DNA of 64,000 nucleotides, taken from the NCBI RefSeq assembly GCF_020410765.1, contig NZ_CP084541.1, positions 5,413,001-5,477,000 of the forward strand. Direction: 5' to 3'. Source of the stretch: Streptomyces marincola (GTDB lineage: Bacteria > Actinomycetota > Actinomycetes > Streptomycetales > Streptomycetaceae). This document shows positions 51,603 through 60,667 of the stretch, in pieces. Below the pieces are notes generated by a model. The model worked only from the letters and a program-made list of their open reading frames with translations. It made no database searches and was not told the origin of the DNA. The first letter of the stretch is position 1. The number at the start of each line of letters is the position of its first letter. A program made the position numbers and the translations under genes.

Positions 51603-53312
51603 ATGGCAGCCCGAGTCCAGTACCTGTCCGCCTCCCTGCTCAAGACGCTGCGCGAGGCCCCCGCCGATGCCGAGACCCTCAACCACCGGTTGCTGGTCCG
51701 CGCCGGCTACGTGCGGCGTTCGGCCGCCGGCCTCTGGAGCTGGCTGCCACTGGGCAAACGGGTGCTGGACAACGTGGCCCGCGTCGTCCGCGAGGAGATG
51801 GACGCCATCGGCGCGCAGGAGGTCCTGCTGCCCGCGCTGCTCCCCCGGGAGCCCTACGAGGTCTCCGGCCGCTACGAGGAGTACGGCGACCTGCTGTTCC
51901 GGCTCCGGGACCGCAAGGGCGGCGACTACCTCCTCGGGCCCACGCACGAGGAGATCTTCACCCAGCTGGTGAAGGACCAGGCCACCTCGTACAAGGACCT
52001 GCCGGTCATCCTGTACCAGATCCAGACCAAGTACCGGGACGAGGCCAGGCCCAGGTCGGGCATCCTGCGGGGCCGCGAGTTCCAGATGAAGGACTCCTAC
52101 TCCTTCGACACCGACGACGAGGGCCTGGCCACCGCCTACCGGCTGCACCGCGAGGCGTACATCCGGATCTTCGCCCGGCTCGGCCTCGACTACCGGATCG
52201 TCTCGGCCGTTTCCGGCGCGATGGGCGGCTCGGCGTCCGAGGAGTTCCTGGCCCCCGCCGCCGCGGGCGAGGACACGTTCGCCTCCTGCGCCGCCTGCGG
52301 CTACGCGGCCAACACCGAGGCCGTCACGGTCACCGTGCCCCCCGCCGACCCCGCGGCCCACCCGCCCCTCGAAGAGCTCGACACCCCGGACACCCCCACG
52401 ATCGAGACGCTCGCCGCCCACGTCGGCGCGCCCGCCTCGGCCACGTTGAAGAACCTGCTGGTGAAGGTCGACGGCGAGATCACGGCCGTCGGCGTGCCCG
52501 GCGACCGCGAGGTGGACCTCGGCAAGCTCGCCGAGCACCTCGCGCCCGCCGTCGTCGAGGTCGTCACCGCCGAGGACTTCGCCACCCGCCCCGACCTCGT
52601 CCGCGGCTACGTCGGCCCGCAGGGCATGGCGGGCAAGGCGTTCCCCTACATCGCGGACCCGCGGGTCGCGCCCGGCACGGCGTGGATCACCGGCGCCAAC
52701 CGGCCCGACACCCACGCGCGCAACGTGGTGTGCGGCCGGGACTTCGAGGTCGACCGCTACCTCGATGTGGTGGTCGTGGAGCCGGGCGACCCCTGCCCGT
52801 CCTGCGGCGCGGGGCTCAGCCTCGAACGCGGCATCGAGATCGGTCACATCTTCCAGCTCGGCCGCAAGTACACCGACGCCTTCGCCCTCGACGTCCTCGG
52901 CCGCGAGGGCAAGCCCGTCCGCGTCACCATGGGCTCCTACGGCATCGGCGTCTCCCGCGCCGTCGCCGCTCTCGCCGAGCAGACCGCCGACGACCGCGGC
53001 CTGTGCTGGCCCAAGGAGATCGCGCCCGCCGACGTGCACGTCGTGGCCGCGGGCAAGGCCGTGCAGACGGAGCTGGCGCGGGATGTCGCGGAGCGGCTGG
53101 GCGCGGCGGGCCTGCGGGTCCTCGTCGACGACAGGGCCGGCCTCTCGCCCGGCGTGAAGTTCGCCGACGCGGAGCTGATCGGCGTGCCCACCATCCTCAT
53201 CGTGGGGCGCGCCGCGCCCGACGGCCGCGTCGAGCTGAAGGACCGGCGCACCGGCGAGCGCGAGGAGCTGCCCGTCGACGAGGCGATCGAACGCCTCACC
53301 GCCGCCGGCTGA
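51603..53312 (+). CDS. proS: Prolyl-tRNA synthetase, bacterial type
   Basis: A 569-aa class II synthetase that charges tRNA-Pro. Class II motifs are in the N-terminal domain (motif 1 near EEMDAIGAQEVLLPALLP, motif 2 YRDEARPRSGILRGREFQMKD) and in MGSYGIGVSRAVAALAEQ (motif 3). The insertion domain between motifs 2 and 3 (TIETLAAHVGAPASATLKNLLVKVDG) is the editing domain that removes Ala-tRNA-Pro. The C-terminal anticodon-binding domain ends LPVDEAIERLTAAG. No ribosome site precedes the ATG. Confidence 0.96.
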   Translation: MAARVQYLSASLLKTLREAPADAETLNHRLLVRAGYVRRSAAGLWSWLPLGKRVLDNVARVVREEMDAIGAQEVLLPALLPREPYEVSGRYEEYGDLLFRLRDRKGGDYLLGPTHEEIFTQLVKDQATSYKDLPVILYQIQTKYRDEARPRSGILRGREFQMKDSYSFDTDDEGLATAYRLHREAYIRIFARLGLDYRIVSAVSGAMGGSASEEFLAPAAAGEDTFASCAACGYAANTEAVTVTVPPADPAAHPPLEELDTPDTPTIETLAAHVGAPASATLKNLLVKVDGEITAVGVPGDREVDLGKLAEHLAPAVVEVVTAEDFATRPDLVRGYVGPQGMAGKAFPYIADPRVAPGTAWITGANRPDTHARNVVCGRDFEVDRYLDVVVVEPGDPCPSCGAGLSLERGIEIGHIFQLGRKYTDAFALDVLGREGKPVRVTMGSYGIGVSRAVAALAEQTADDRGLCWPKEIAPADVHVVAAGKAVQTELARDVAERLGAAGLRVLVDDRAGLSPGVKFADAELIGVPTILIVGRAAPDGRVELKDRRTGEREELPVDEAIERLTAAG

Positions 53313-53322
53313 CCCCCGCCGT

Positions 53323-53354
53323 CCCCGGGGCCGCCCGCGCGAGCGGCCCCGGGG
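53323..53354 (+). terminator. Hairpin between convergent proS and phosphotransferase genes
   Basis: Perfect 12-bp arms CCCCGGGGCCGC (53323-53334) and GCGGCCCCGGGG (53343-53354) with an 8-nt loop. Confidence 0.7.
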
Positions 53355-53372
53355 GCTGGGCGAGATCCGGCG

Positions 53373-54284
53373 CTACAGCCAGGTCGCGAATTCGAGCAGC
53401 ATCTCGCCCTCCGCGCGGCGGCCCGCCGCCAGGTGGCCCACGCCCGACTCCACCGCCCGGTACAGCGCCCAGCCGCGCAGCCGCTCCGCGTCGACCTCGA
53501 CCGCGTCCGCCAGCCGCGTCACCCGGCGCCGCGTCACGGCGGGCGCGCCGGGCGACGCGGCCAGGTCGTGCAGCCGGTCGCGCACCAGCCTGGCCAGGTC
53601 CCAGGCGCGTTCGCCCACCACGGGCTCGGGCCCGGCCGCCAGCCACGGCGCCCGCCCGGAGTCCGAGGCCAGCACCGCGCCCTGCCGGAAGTCGCCGTGC
53701 AGCAGCAGCTGTTCTGGGGCGTCCGCCATCAGCGACTCGCGCAGGCGCAGGGCCTCGGCCACCAGCGGCCCGGCCTCCCCGTCCGCTGCGGCGAGCAGCG
53801 CGGGCTCCGACCGCGCCGTCCGGAGCGCCACCGTGGGGAACGGGTGCTCCGCGCCCGGGTCGATCCACAGCCGCCGCACCGCCGACACCGCCTCAAGCAT
53901 CGCCTTCGCCTCCGGCAGGGCGCGCAGCGACGTCTCCCCGCGCAGGCGCTCCAGCAGCAGCGCGCCCTCGTCGGGCGCGCCGCGCAGCACGCGGACCGCG
54001 CCGTGGCCGTCCCAGCGCCGCAGCGCGGCCTCTTCGAGAGCCGCGGGCGCGCCGGGCGCGCACAGCTTCAGCGCCGCGCGCTCCCCGTCCGCGCGCCGCA
54101 CCAGCACGGTCATGCTGCTGCGCCCGCCCGGCTCCGCGACCCGCTCGGCGGTCAGCTCCCAGCGGTCGAGCAGCCGTTCCACGAGGGCGGGCAGCTCAGC
54201 CAGCCAGTCAGCCGCCCCGGCCCCCTGGGCCCGGGCGAGCCGCCGGGGCGGACAGGGGGTGACGGCCGCCGCCATCGCGCTCAC
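53373..54284 (-). CDS. Aminoglycoside phosphotransferase (StrB-like 6-kinase) family protein
   Basis: A 303-aa kinase-like protein. LLLHGDFRQGAVL carries the catalytic-loop HGD, and AGPEPVVGERAWDLARLVRD the metal-binding region, as in aminoglycoside/hydroxyurea phosphotransferases. Family members phosphorylate streptomycin-type hydroxyls, but a resistance role is not shown. In HGDFRQGAVL the usual catalytic-loop Asn (HGDLHxxN) is replaced, so activity is uncertain. GTG start overlaps the preceding gene's stop (GTGA). Last gene of a three-gene unit. Confidence 0.75.
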   Translation of the reverse strand: MSAMAAAVTPCPPRRLARAQGAGAADWLAELPALVERLLDRWELTAERVAEPGGRSSMTVLVRRADGERAALKLCAPGAPAALEEAALRRWDGHGAVRVLRGAPDEGALLLERLRGETSLRALPEAKAMLEAVSAVRRLWIDPGAEHPFPTVALRTARSEPALLAAADGEAGPLVAEALRLRESLMADAPEQLLLHGDFRQGAVLASDSGRAPWLAAGPEPVVGERAWDLARLVRDRLHDLAASPGAPAVTRRRVTRLADAVEVDAERLRGWALYRAVESGVGHLAAGRRAEGEMLLEFATWL

Positions 54285-54721
54285 CGCCTCTCGTCCGCGT
54301 ACTCGGCAAGACCGGGGAACGGCTCCCCGTGCCCGCGCCAGCGCGCCGCGCGCACCGCCGTCTCGCGCAGGGCCGCCGCGGCGGCGCCGCGCGCCTCTCC
54401 CGACGTGGCGAGCACGAGGTCCGCGTAGCAGCCGGCCAGGCGCGTCTCCAGCTCGACCGCCAGTTCCACCGCGCCGGCGCTGTCGGTGACCTCGAAGGGC
54501 AGGGCGTAGCCCGCGGCGGCGGCCACCGGCTCCCCACCGAGGTCGCGAACGGCCCGGTGCAGCTGGTCCCGGCGCGAACGGTGCGCGGTGTGCGCCTCGC
54601 GGGCCTCGGCGCCGCGCTCCTCCCCGATCCGGCCGCCGACCACGCCGTAGCCGTAGACCGCGGCGTGCTCGGCGGCGAGCGCGGCCTGAGTGGCCTCAAG
54701 GCGCCTGGTGTCCTCGCTCAT
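54281..54721 (-). CDS. Ferritin-like DUF4439 protein
   Basis: A 146-aa helical protein. The start RRLEATQAALAAEHAAVYGYGVVGGRI and the later VELAVELETRLAGCYADLV form the four-helix ferritin-like bundle of the DUF4439 family. Glu/His positions could bind metal, but the full di-iron set is not obvious. It is coupled on both sides by 4-bp overlaps to the lipoprotein and phosphotransferase genes. Function unknown. Confidence 0.75.
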   Translation of the reverse strand: MSEDTRRLEATQAALAAEHAAVYGYGVVGGRIGEERGAEAREAHTAHRSRRDQLHRAVRDLGGEPVAAAAGYALPFEVTDSAGAVELAVELETRLAGCYADLVLATSGEARGAAAAALRETAVRAARWRGHGEPFPGLAEYADERR

Positions 54722-55248
54722 GCGCGGACCTCGCCGAGCAGGTGGGCCTGGGCCGCGCCCGCGGCGGCCAGCGCCGCCAGCAGCCTGGCGAGTTCCGGCG
54801 GGGCGTCGGCCAGGGTGCGCAGCCGTTCCTCAGCGGCCTGCCGCTCCGCCGCGGCCAGCGCGGAGACCGCGCCCGCCGGTTCGCCGGGCACCCGCGGCAC
54901 GTCGCCCTCGGGGCCGGCGCCCACGCCGTCGTCCGGGGCCGCCGAGGCGGCGTCCGCCTCGGTGAGCGCGCGCAGGTGGGCCGTGACGATGTCGCGGAAG
55001 GGGGCGAGCGGCCCGGCGAGGGCCGGGTGGGCGGCGGACGTCGCGTCGTAGCGCGCCAGGAGGGCGCTGCTGGCGCGCGCGGCGCGGCGGCGCAGGCCCG
55101 CGGCGGCCCCCGGGCCCGCGGCCCGCCCGCCGGCCCCGGCACCGCCGGACGACGTGCACCCGGTGAGGGCACCGGTCAGGAGGCAGCTCGCGAGCAGGGC
55201 GCGCCGGGGCACGCCGGTGGAGATGCCGAAGGACACGCCAGTGGACAT
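54718..55248 (-). CDS. Hypothetical lipoprotein
   Basis: A 176-aa protein. PRRALLASCLLTGALTGC is a signal peptide with lipobox LTGC, followed by a Gly/Ala linker. The rest is Ala-rich and helical (RRRAARASSALLARYDATSAAHPALAGPLAPFRDIVTAHL) and is similar in style to the DUF4439 partner. ATG at 55248 follows GGGGAAGCC. It heads the three-gene unit and is divergent from rimP. Confidence 0.7.
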   Translation of the reverse strand: MSTGVSFGISTGVPRRALLASCLLTGALTGCTSSGGAGAGGRAAGPGAAAGLRRRAARASSALLARYDATSAAHPALAGPLAPFRDIVTAHLRALTEADAASAAPDDGVGAGPEGDVPRVPGEPAGAVSALAAAERQAAEERLRTLADAPPELARLLAALAAAGAAQAHLLGEVRA

Positions 55249-55420
55249 GGCTTCCCCGACTCGTGGAGTGGACCGTAGGGCAGGCGGCGGCTCTCCTCGA
55301 CGGCCGCACGCCCGGGGCGCGCGGGCCGGAGAGATCACCGCCCCGTGAGCGTACCTGTGCGCGGGGTCCATCCCGGCCCCGGCCCACCTCCCGGCGTGCC
55401 AGGTCCCGCGGGCCGGTCGG

Positions 55421-55449
55421 TCGGCGTACCGTGCCCGAGGCGCTAGGCT
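55421..55449 (+). promoter_or_regulatory. Candidate promoter of the rimP-nusA operon
   Basis: TCGGCG (55421-55426), a 17-bp spacer and TAGGCT (55444-55449) lie 66 bp upstream of the rimP ATG. The -35 box is weak. Confidence 0.4.
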
Positions 55450-55514
55450 GTTGGGCGCGAGCGCCCGAGACGCGCCACCCCGACAACAGCACACGCGGCC
55501 GAGGAGTCACCCGG

Positions 55515-56021
55515 ATGAGTTCCACCCAGATCGACAGGCTGCGGGAGTTGCTCGAACCGCTGGCCGGCAGCCGGGGGATGGACCTCGAAGAGGTGCGCAT
55601 CACCCCGGCGGGCCGCCGGCGAGTGCTCCAGGTGGTCGTGGACCAGGACGGCGGCGTCGGCCTCGACGCCTGCGCCGAGCTGAGCCGCGAGGTCTCCGCC
55701 CTGCTGGACGAGGACGATGTGATGGGCGGCGCGCCCTACGTACTCGAAGTGACCTCGCCCGGCGCGGAGCGCCCCCTGACCGAGCCGCGCCACTACCGCC
55801 GTGCCGTCGGCCGCCTGGCCCGCCTCCGCCTGCGCGAGGGCGGCGAGGTGACCGCCCGGATCGTCGCGGTGGACGACGAGGGGCTTGATCTCGAAGTGCC
55901 GGGGGAGAAGGGCCGCAGGGCCACGGCGCGGCGGGTGGAGTTCACCGGCATCGCCGGGGCGCGGGTCGAGGTGGAGTTCAGCCGCAAGCCGGCTCGTGAC
56001 GAGAGCCTGAAGGAGACGTAG
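55515..56021 (+). CDS. rimP: Ribosome maturation factor RimP
   Basis: A 168-aa small-subunit maturation factor. LEPLAGSRGMDLEEVRI, VVVDQDGGVGLDACAELSREVSALLDEDD and LEVTSPGAERPLTEPRHYRRAVGR are the standard RimP blocks. The C-terminal Sm-like domain ends with RVEVEFSR. ATG follows GAGGAG. It lies 2 bp before nusA. Confidence 0.94.
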   Translation: MSSTQIDRLRELLEPLAGSRGMDLEEVRITPAGRRRVLQVVVDQDGGVGLDACAELSREVSALLDEDDVMGGAPYVLEVTSPGAERPLTEPRHYRRAVGRLARLRLREGGEVTARIVAVDDEGLDLEVPGEKGRRATARRVEFTGIAGARVEVEFSRKPARDESLKET

Positions 56022-56023
56022 TC

Positions 56024-57028
56024 GTGGACATCGACATGCAGGCCCTGCAAGGGCTCGTCCGGGAGAAGGAGATCTCCTTCGACGTGCTGGTGGAAGCCAT
56101 CGAGTCGGCACTCCTGATCGCGTACCACCGCACCGAGGGCAGCCGCAGGCAGGCCCGGGTGGTACTCGACCGGAAGACGGGCCACGTGACCGTGTGGGCC
56201 CGGGAGGACGCCGAGGACCTGGCGGACGCCGAGGAGGGCGCAAAGCCGCGGGAGTTCGACGACACACCGCAGGGGTTCGGGCGGATCGCGGCCACCACCG
56301 CGAAGCAGGTCATCCTCCAGCGGCTGCGCGACGCCGAGGAGGACGTGACGTTCGGCGAGTACGCGGGCCGCGAGGGCGACGTGGTCGCGGGCATCGTCCA
56401 GCAGGGCCGCGACCCCAAGAGCGTGCTGGTCGACATCGGGCGCCTTGAGGCGATCCTGCCGCCGCAGGAGCAGGTGCCGGGCGAGGTGTACTCGCACGGT
56501 GCCAGGCTGCGCTCGTACGTGGTGCGCGTCGTGAAGGGCGCCCGCGGCCCCTCGGTCACCCTCTCGCGCACGCACCCCAACCTCGTGAAGAAGCTGTTCG
56601 AGCTCGAAGTGCCCGAGATCGCCGACGGCTCGGTCGAGATCGCGGCCATCGCGCGGGAGGCCGGGCACCGCAGCAAGATCGCGGTCCGCTCGCTGCGTTC
56701 AGGGCTGAACGCCAAGGGGGCCTGCATCGGCCCGATGGGCGGCCGGGTCCGCAGCGTCATGGCCGAGCTGCACGGCGAGAAGATCGACATCGTCGACTGG
56801 TCGGACGACCCGGCCGAGCTGGTGGCGAACGCCCTCTCGCCGGCCAGGGTGACCCGGGTCGAGGTGGTGGACGAGGCGGCCAGGTCGGCCCGGGTCACGG
56901 TGCCCGACTACCAGCTGTCCCTCGCCATCGGCAAGGAGGGGCAGAACGCGCGGCTCGCGGCGCGGCTGACCGGCTGGCGCATCGACATCAGGCCGGACAC
57001 CGAGCAGAGCGAGCAGGACGCCGGGTGA
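56024..57028 (+). CDS. nusA: Transcription termination/antitermination factor NusA
   Basis: A 334-aa protein of the short actinobacterial form, without the C-terminal acidic repeats. The N-terminal RNA-polymerase-binding domain (LQGLVREKEISFDVLVEAIESALLIAY), an S1 domain (about 130-195) and two KH domains (SKIAVRS...ACIGPMGGRVRSV, QLSLAIGKEGQNARLAARLTGW) are present. It starts with GTG 2 bp after rimP and acts in transcription pausing and rRNA antitermination. Confidence 0.95.
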   Translation: MDIDMQALQGLVREKEISFDVLVEAIESALLIAYHRTEGSRRQARVVLDRKTGHVTVWAREDAEDLADAEEGAKPREFDDTPQGFGRIAATTAKQVILQRLRDAEEDVTFGEYAGREGDVVAGIVQQGRDPKSVLVDIGRLEAILPPQEQVPGEVYSHGARLRSYVVRVVKGARGPSVTLSRTHPNLVKKLFELEVPEIADGSVEIAAIAREAGHRSKIAVRSLRSGLNAKGACIGPMGGRVRSVMAELHGEKIDIVDWSDDPAELVANALSPARVTRVEVVDEAARSARVTVPDYQLSLAIGKEGQNARLAARLTGWRIDIRPDTEQSEQDAG

Positions 57029-57135
57029 GCGGCGCCCGGCGCGACCCGGGAATGCCGGCGGCAGGTCGGCTGTTCCCCTGAAAGCTGGCGTGGGCCCGCC
57101 CGATGGGCACGGGCGCACGGGGAGGTAGAATCTTG

Positions 57136-57414
57136 GTGTCTGGCCGGACACGCGCTTGCGGCTGCCCGGAACGTACATGTGTCGGCTGCCGGAAGCGCTC
57201 AGCCCGAGACGGCCTGCTGCGTGTGGTGGTGATCGAGGGTCGCTGTGTCCCCGATCTTCGCGGTACGCTGCCCGGTCGGGGTGCCTATGTGCATCCCACG
57301 CCGGCCTGTCTTGAGCTGGCTGTCCGCCGTCGAGCGTTCCCCAGGGCCTTGAAGGTGCAGGGGCCGCTCGACACGGGGGAGCTGCGGCAGGCGGTCGGTC
57401 AGGCGGCACCGTAG
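57136..57414 (+). CDS. ylxR: YlxR family RNA-binding protein
   Basis: A 92-aa protein between nusA and infB, the usual place of YlxR. RTCVGCRKRSARDGLLRVV and GRGAYVHPTPACLELAVRRRAFPRAL are the family blocks. Conserved Arg/Lys form a putative RNA-binding face. GTG at 57136 is preferred because GGAGGT lies 9 bp upstream. Confidence 0.9.
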   Translation: MSGRTRACGCPERTCVGCRKRSARDGLLRVVVIEGRCVPDLRGTLPGRGAYVHPTPACLELAVRRRAFPRALKVQGPLDTGELRQAVGQAAP

Positions 57415-57478
57415 AAAATGCAAGGTGCGGACGTTCCGCACGAAGAGGTACCTCGCGAGTCGGAAGTAGGTCGAGATT

Positions 57479-57511
57479 GCGATGAGCACTCGATGAGTAC
57501 GCGATGAGTAC
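57479..57511 (+). repeat. Three 11-bp tandem repeats upstream of infB
   Basis: GCGATGAGCAC, TCGATGAGTAC and GCGATGAGTAC follow each other without gaps at 57479, 57490 and 57501. They are in the 155-bp ylxR-infB gap, in the transcribed leader of infB. Confidence 0.75.
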
Positions 57512-57528
57512 GCCCGTGAAGTAGCGAA

Positions 57529-57555
57529 GGTCCGGCGGACGACCCACCCCGGACC
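57529..57555 (+). promoter_or_regulatory. Leader hairpin just before infB
   Basis: Arms GGTCCGG (57529-57535) and CCGGACC (57549-57555) with a 13-nt loop end 5 bp before the AGGAG ribosome site. This hairpin could influence infB initiation. Confidence 0.45.
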
Positions 57556-57569
57556 GTATAAGGAGCGAA

Positions 57570-60500
57570 GTGGCTAAGGTCCGGGTATACGAGCTCGCCA
57601 AGGAGCTCGGAGTTGAGAGCAAGGTCGTGATGGCCAAGCTCCAGGAGTTGGGTGAGTTCGTCCGTTCGGCGTCCTCGACGATCGAGGCGCCCGTGGTCCG
57701 CAAACTGACAGATGCCTTCAGCGGCGGCGGTGGCCGCCGCGCCCCGAAGCCGGGCGCGCCCTCAGGCCCGAGGCCTGGCGCCCCGAAGCCGGGCGCCATG
57801 ACCCCGAGGCCGCCCGGCCCCAAGCCGGGCGCCCCCGCCGCGGGGCCCAAGCCGGGCGCCCCGCGCCCCGGCCCCAAGCCCGCCGCCAGGCCGGGCCCGG
57901 CCGCGCCGGAGTTCAGCGCGCCGCCCGCGAGCGGCGAGTCCGCCCCGCCCCGCCCCGGCGGCAACGCGCCGCGACCCGGTGGCGGTGGCGGCCAGCAGGC
58001 GCCGAAGCCCGGCAGCCGGCCGCAGCAGCAGACGCCGAGGCCGCAGGGCGGCAACGCCCCCAAGCCCGCGCCGGCCAAGCCGGGCGGCCCCAAGCCCGGT
58101 GGCCGGCCCTCGGGCCCCCGCCCCGGCAACAACCCGTTCTCGACCGGTGGTTCCACCGGTATGGCCAGGCCCCAGCAGGCGCCGCGCCCCGGCCCTGGAC
58201 CGCGTCCAGGACCCGGTCAGGACCGTCCCGGCCCCCGGCCGGGCGGTGACCGTCCCGGCCCGCGCCCGCAGGCGCCCGGCGGCGGGCGCGCCACGCCCGG
58301 CAACATGCCGCGTCCGCAGGGCGGTCCCGCGGGGCCGCGTCCGGGCCCCGGCGGCAACCGGCCCAACCCGGGCATGATGCCGCAGCGGCCCTCGGCCGGC
58401 GGTCCCGGCGGTCGCCCCGGTGGCGGTCCCGGCGGTCGTCCGGGCGGCGGTCCCGGCGGTCGTCCCGGCGGTGGCGGTGGCGGCGGCTTCGCCGGCCGCG
58501 GCGGTCCCGGCGGTCGTCCCGGTGGCGGCGGTGGCGGCGGCTTCGCCGGCCGCGGCGGCGGCACGGGCACCGGCACCCGCCCGGGTGGCGGCGGTGGCGG
58601 CGGCTTCGGCGGCCGTCCCGGCGGTGGCTTCGGCGGCCGTCCCGGCGGCCCCGGTGGCCGCGGCGGCACCCAGGGCGCGTTCGGCCGTCCCGGCGGCCCG
58701 GCGCGGCGCGGTCGCAAGTCGAAGCGGCAGCGCCGCCAGGAGTACGAGGCCATGCAGGCCCCGTCCATCGGCGGTGTCATGCTGCCGCGCGGCAAGGGCG
58801 AGGCCATCAGGCTCTCGCGCGGCGCCTCGCTCACCGACTTCGCGGAGAAGATCAACGCCAACCCGGCGTCCCTGGTCCAGGTGATGTTCAACCTGGGCGA
58901 GATGGTCACGGCGACCCAGTCGGTCTCGGACGAGACGCTCACGCTGCTCGGCGACGAGATGAACTACACCGTCCAGATCGTCAGCCCGGAGGAGGAGGAC
59001 CGCGAGCTGCTCGAGTCCTTCGACATCGAGTTCGGCGAGGACGAGGGCGGCGAGGAGGCCCTGACCTCCCGCCCGCCGGTGGTCACCGTCATGGGCCACG
59101 TCGACCACGGCAAGACCCGGCTGCTCGACGCGATCCGCAAGACCAACGTCATCGAGGGCGAGGCCGGCGGCATCACCCAGCACATCGGCGCCTACCAGGT
59201 GTCGATCGACGTCAACGGCGAGGACCGCGCGATCACGTTCATCGACACCCCGGGCCACGAGGCGTTCACCGCCATGCGTGCCCGCGGTGCCAAGTCGACC
59301 GACATCGCGATCCTCGTGGTGGCGGCCAACGACGGCGTGATGCCGCAGACGATCGAGGCGCTGAACCACGCCAAGGCGGCGGAGGTGCCGATCGTCGTCG
59401 CGGTCAACAAGATCGACGTCGAGGGCGCCGACCCGGCGAAGGTGCGCGGCCAGCTCACCGAGTTCGGGCTGGTGGCGGAGGAGTACGGCGGCGACACGAT
59501 GTTCGTCGACATCTCCGCCCGCCAGGGCACGAACATCGAGGGGCTGCTCGAAGCGGTCGTCCTGACCGCCGACGCGGCGCTCGACCTGCGGGCCAACCCG
59601 GAGCAGGCGGCGCAGGGCATCGCGATCGAGGCCCACCTCGACCGCGGGCGCGGTGCCGTCGCGACCGTGCTGGTGCAGCGCGGCACGCTGCGGGTCGGCG
59701 ACACGATGGTGGTCGGCGACGCCCACGGCCGTGTGCGGGCGATGCTCGACGACACCGGAAGGAACCTCTCCGAGGCCGGGCCCTCCACGCCGGTCCTGGT
59801 GCAGGGTCTGACCAACGTGCCGGGCGCCGGGGACAACTTCCTGGTGGTCGGCGAGGACCGCACCGCGCGGCAGATCGCCGAGAAGCGCGCCGCCCGCGAG
59901 CGGAACGCGGCGTTCGCCAAGCGCACCCGCCGGGTGTCCCTTGAGGACCTGGACAAGGTGCTCAAGGCGGGCGAGATCCAGCAGCTCAACCTCATCCTCA
60001 AGGGCGACGCGTCCGGTTCCGTCGAGGCCCTGGAGTCCTCACTGCTCCAGCTCGACGTCGGCGAGGGTGTCGATCTGCGGGTGCTGCACCGCGGCGTCGG
60101 TGCGGTCACCGAGACCGACATCGACCTCGCGGCCGGCTCCGACGCGATCGTCCTCGGCTTCAACGTGCGCGCCGAGGGGCGTGCCACGCAGGCGGCCGAG
60201 CGCGAGGGCGTGGACGTCCGGTACTACTCGGTCATCTACCAGGCGATCGAGGAGATCGAGGCGGCCCTGAAGGGCCTGCTGAAGCCGGAGTTCGAAGAGG
60301 TCGAGCTGGGCACCGCCGAGATCCGCGAGGTCTTCCGCTCCTCCAAGCTGGGCAACATCGCGGGTGTCCTCATCCGGTCCGGCGAGGTCAGGCGGAACAC
60401 CAAGGCCCGCCTGGTGCGCGACGGCAAGGTCATCGCGGAGAACCTCACCATCGAGGGCCTGCGGCGGTTCAAGGACGACGTCACCGAGATCAGGGAAGGC

Positions 60501-60593
60501 TTCGAGGGCGGTATCAACCTCGGGAACTTCAACGACATCAAGATCGACGACGTCATCGCGACGTACGAGATGCGGGAGAAGCCCCGCGCGTGA
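57570..60593 (+). CDS. infB: Translation initiation factor IF-2
   Basis: A 1007-aa GTPase that places initiator tRNA on the ribosome. The N-terminal IF2 domain (AKVRVYELAKELGVESKVVMAKLQ) is followed by a Pro/Gly/Arg-rich linker (about residues 50-385), with repeats such as GGRPGGGPGGRPGG. The GTPase starts near residue 505, with GHVDHGKT, DTPGHEAF and NKID. Domains II-IV follow. GTG at 57570 has AGGAG 5 bp upstream. The long low-complexity linker is typical of streptomycetes. Confidence 0.97.
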   Translation: MAKVRVYELAKELGVESKVVMAKLQELGEFVRSASSTIEAPVVRKLTDAFSGGGGRRAPKPGAPSGPRPGAPKPGAMTPRPPGPKPGAPAAGPKPGAPRPGPKPAARPGPAAPEFSAPPASGESAPPRPGGNAPRPGGGGGQQAPKPGSRPQQQTPRPQGGNAPKPAPAKPGGPKPGGRPSGPRPGNNPFSTGGSTGMARPQQAPRPGPGPRPGPGQDRPGPRPGGDRPGPRPQAPGGGRATPGNMPRPQGGPAGPRPGPGGNRPNPGMMPQRPSAGGPGGRPGGGPGGRPGGGPGGRPGGGGGGGFAGRGGPGGRPGGGGGGGFAGRGGGTGTGTRPGGGGGGGFGGRPGGGFGGRPGGPGGRGGTQGAFGRPGGPARRGRKSKRQRRQEYEAMQAPSIGGVMLPRGKGEAIRLSRGASLTDFAEKINANPASLVQVMFNLGEMVTATQSVSDETLTLLGDEMNYTVQIVSPEEEDRELLESFDIEFGEDEGGEEALTSRPPVVTVMGHVDHGKTRLLDAIRKTNVIEGEAGGITQHIGAYQVSIDVNGEDRAITFIDTPGHEAFTAMRARGAKSTDIAILVVAANDGVMPQTIEALNHAKAAEVPIVVAVNKIDVEGADPAKVRGQLTEFGLVAEEYGGDTMFVDISARQGTNIEGLLEAVVLTADAALDLRANPEQAAQGIAIEAHLDRGRGAVATVLVQRGTLRVGDTMVVGDAHGRVRAMLDDTGRNLSEAGPSTPVLVQGLTNVPGAGDNFLVVGEDRTARQIAEKRAARERNAAFAKRTRRVSLEDLDKVLKAGEIQQLNLILKGDASGSVEALESSLLQLDVGEGVDLRVLHRGVGAVTETDIDLAAGSDAIVLGFNVRAEGRATQAAEREGVDVRYYSVIYQAIEEIEAALKGLLKPEFEEVELGTAEIREVFRSSKLGNIAGVLIRSGEVRRNTKARLVRDGKVIAENLTIEGLRRFKDDVTEIREGFEGGINLGNFNDIKIDDVIATYEMREKPRA

Positions 60594-60599
60594 GCAGGC

Positions 60600-60646
60600 G
60601 GCCGGGGCCGGTCGGCCGGGGGAAACTCCGTCGATCGGCCCCGGCC
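60600..60646 (+). terminator. Hairpin after infB
   Basis: A 15-bp stem (60600-60614 with 60632-60646, one G-U pair) and 17-nt loop, followed by GTTCCCGTT. It may end or attenuate transcription before DUF503. Confidence 0.6.
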
Positions 60647-60667
60647 GTTCCCGTTACGATCATCGCT

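Noticed and set aside
53373..54284. Aminoglycoside resistance determinant
   Set aside because: The fold is phosphotransferase-like, but the catalytic-loop Asn is replaced and no antibiotic genes are near. A resistance claim is not supported.
58400..58700. Regular GGCGGTCCCGGCGGTCG-type repeats that might suggest a CRISPR or satellite
   Set aside because: They are in frame and encode the Gly/Pro/Arg-rich linker of IF-2, normal for streptomycetes.
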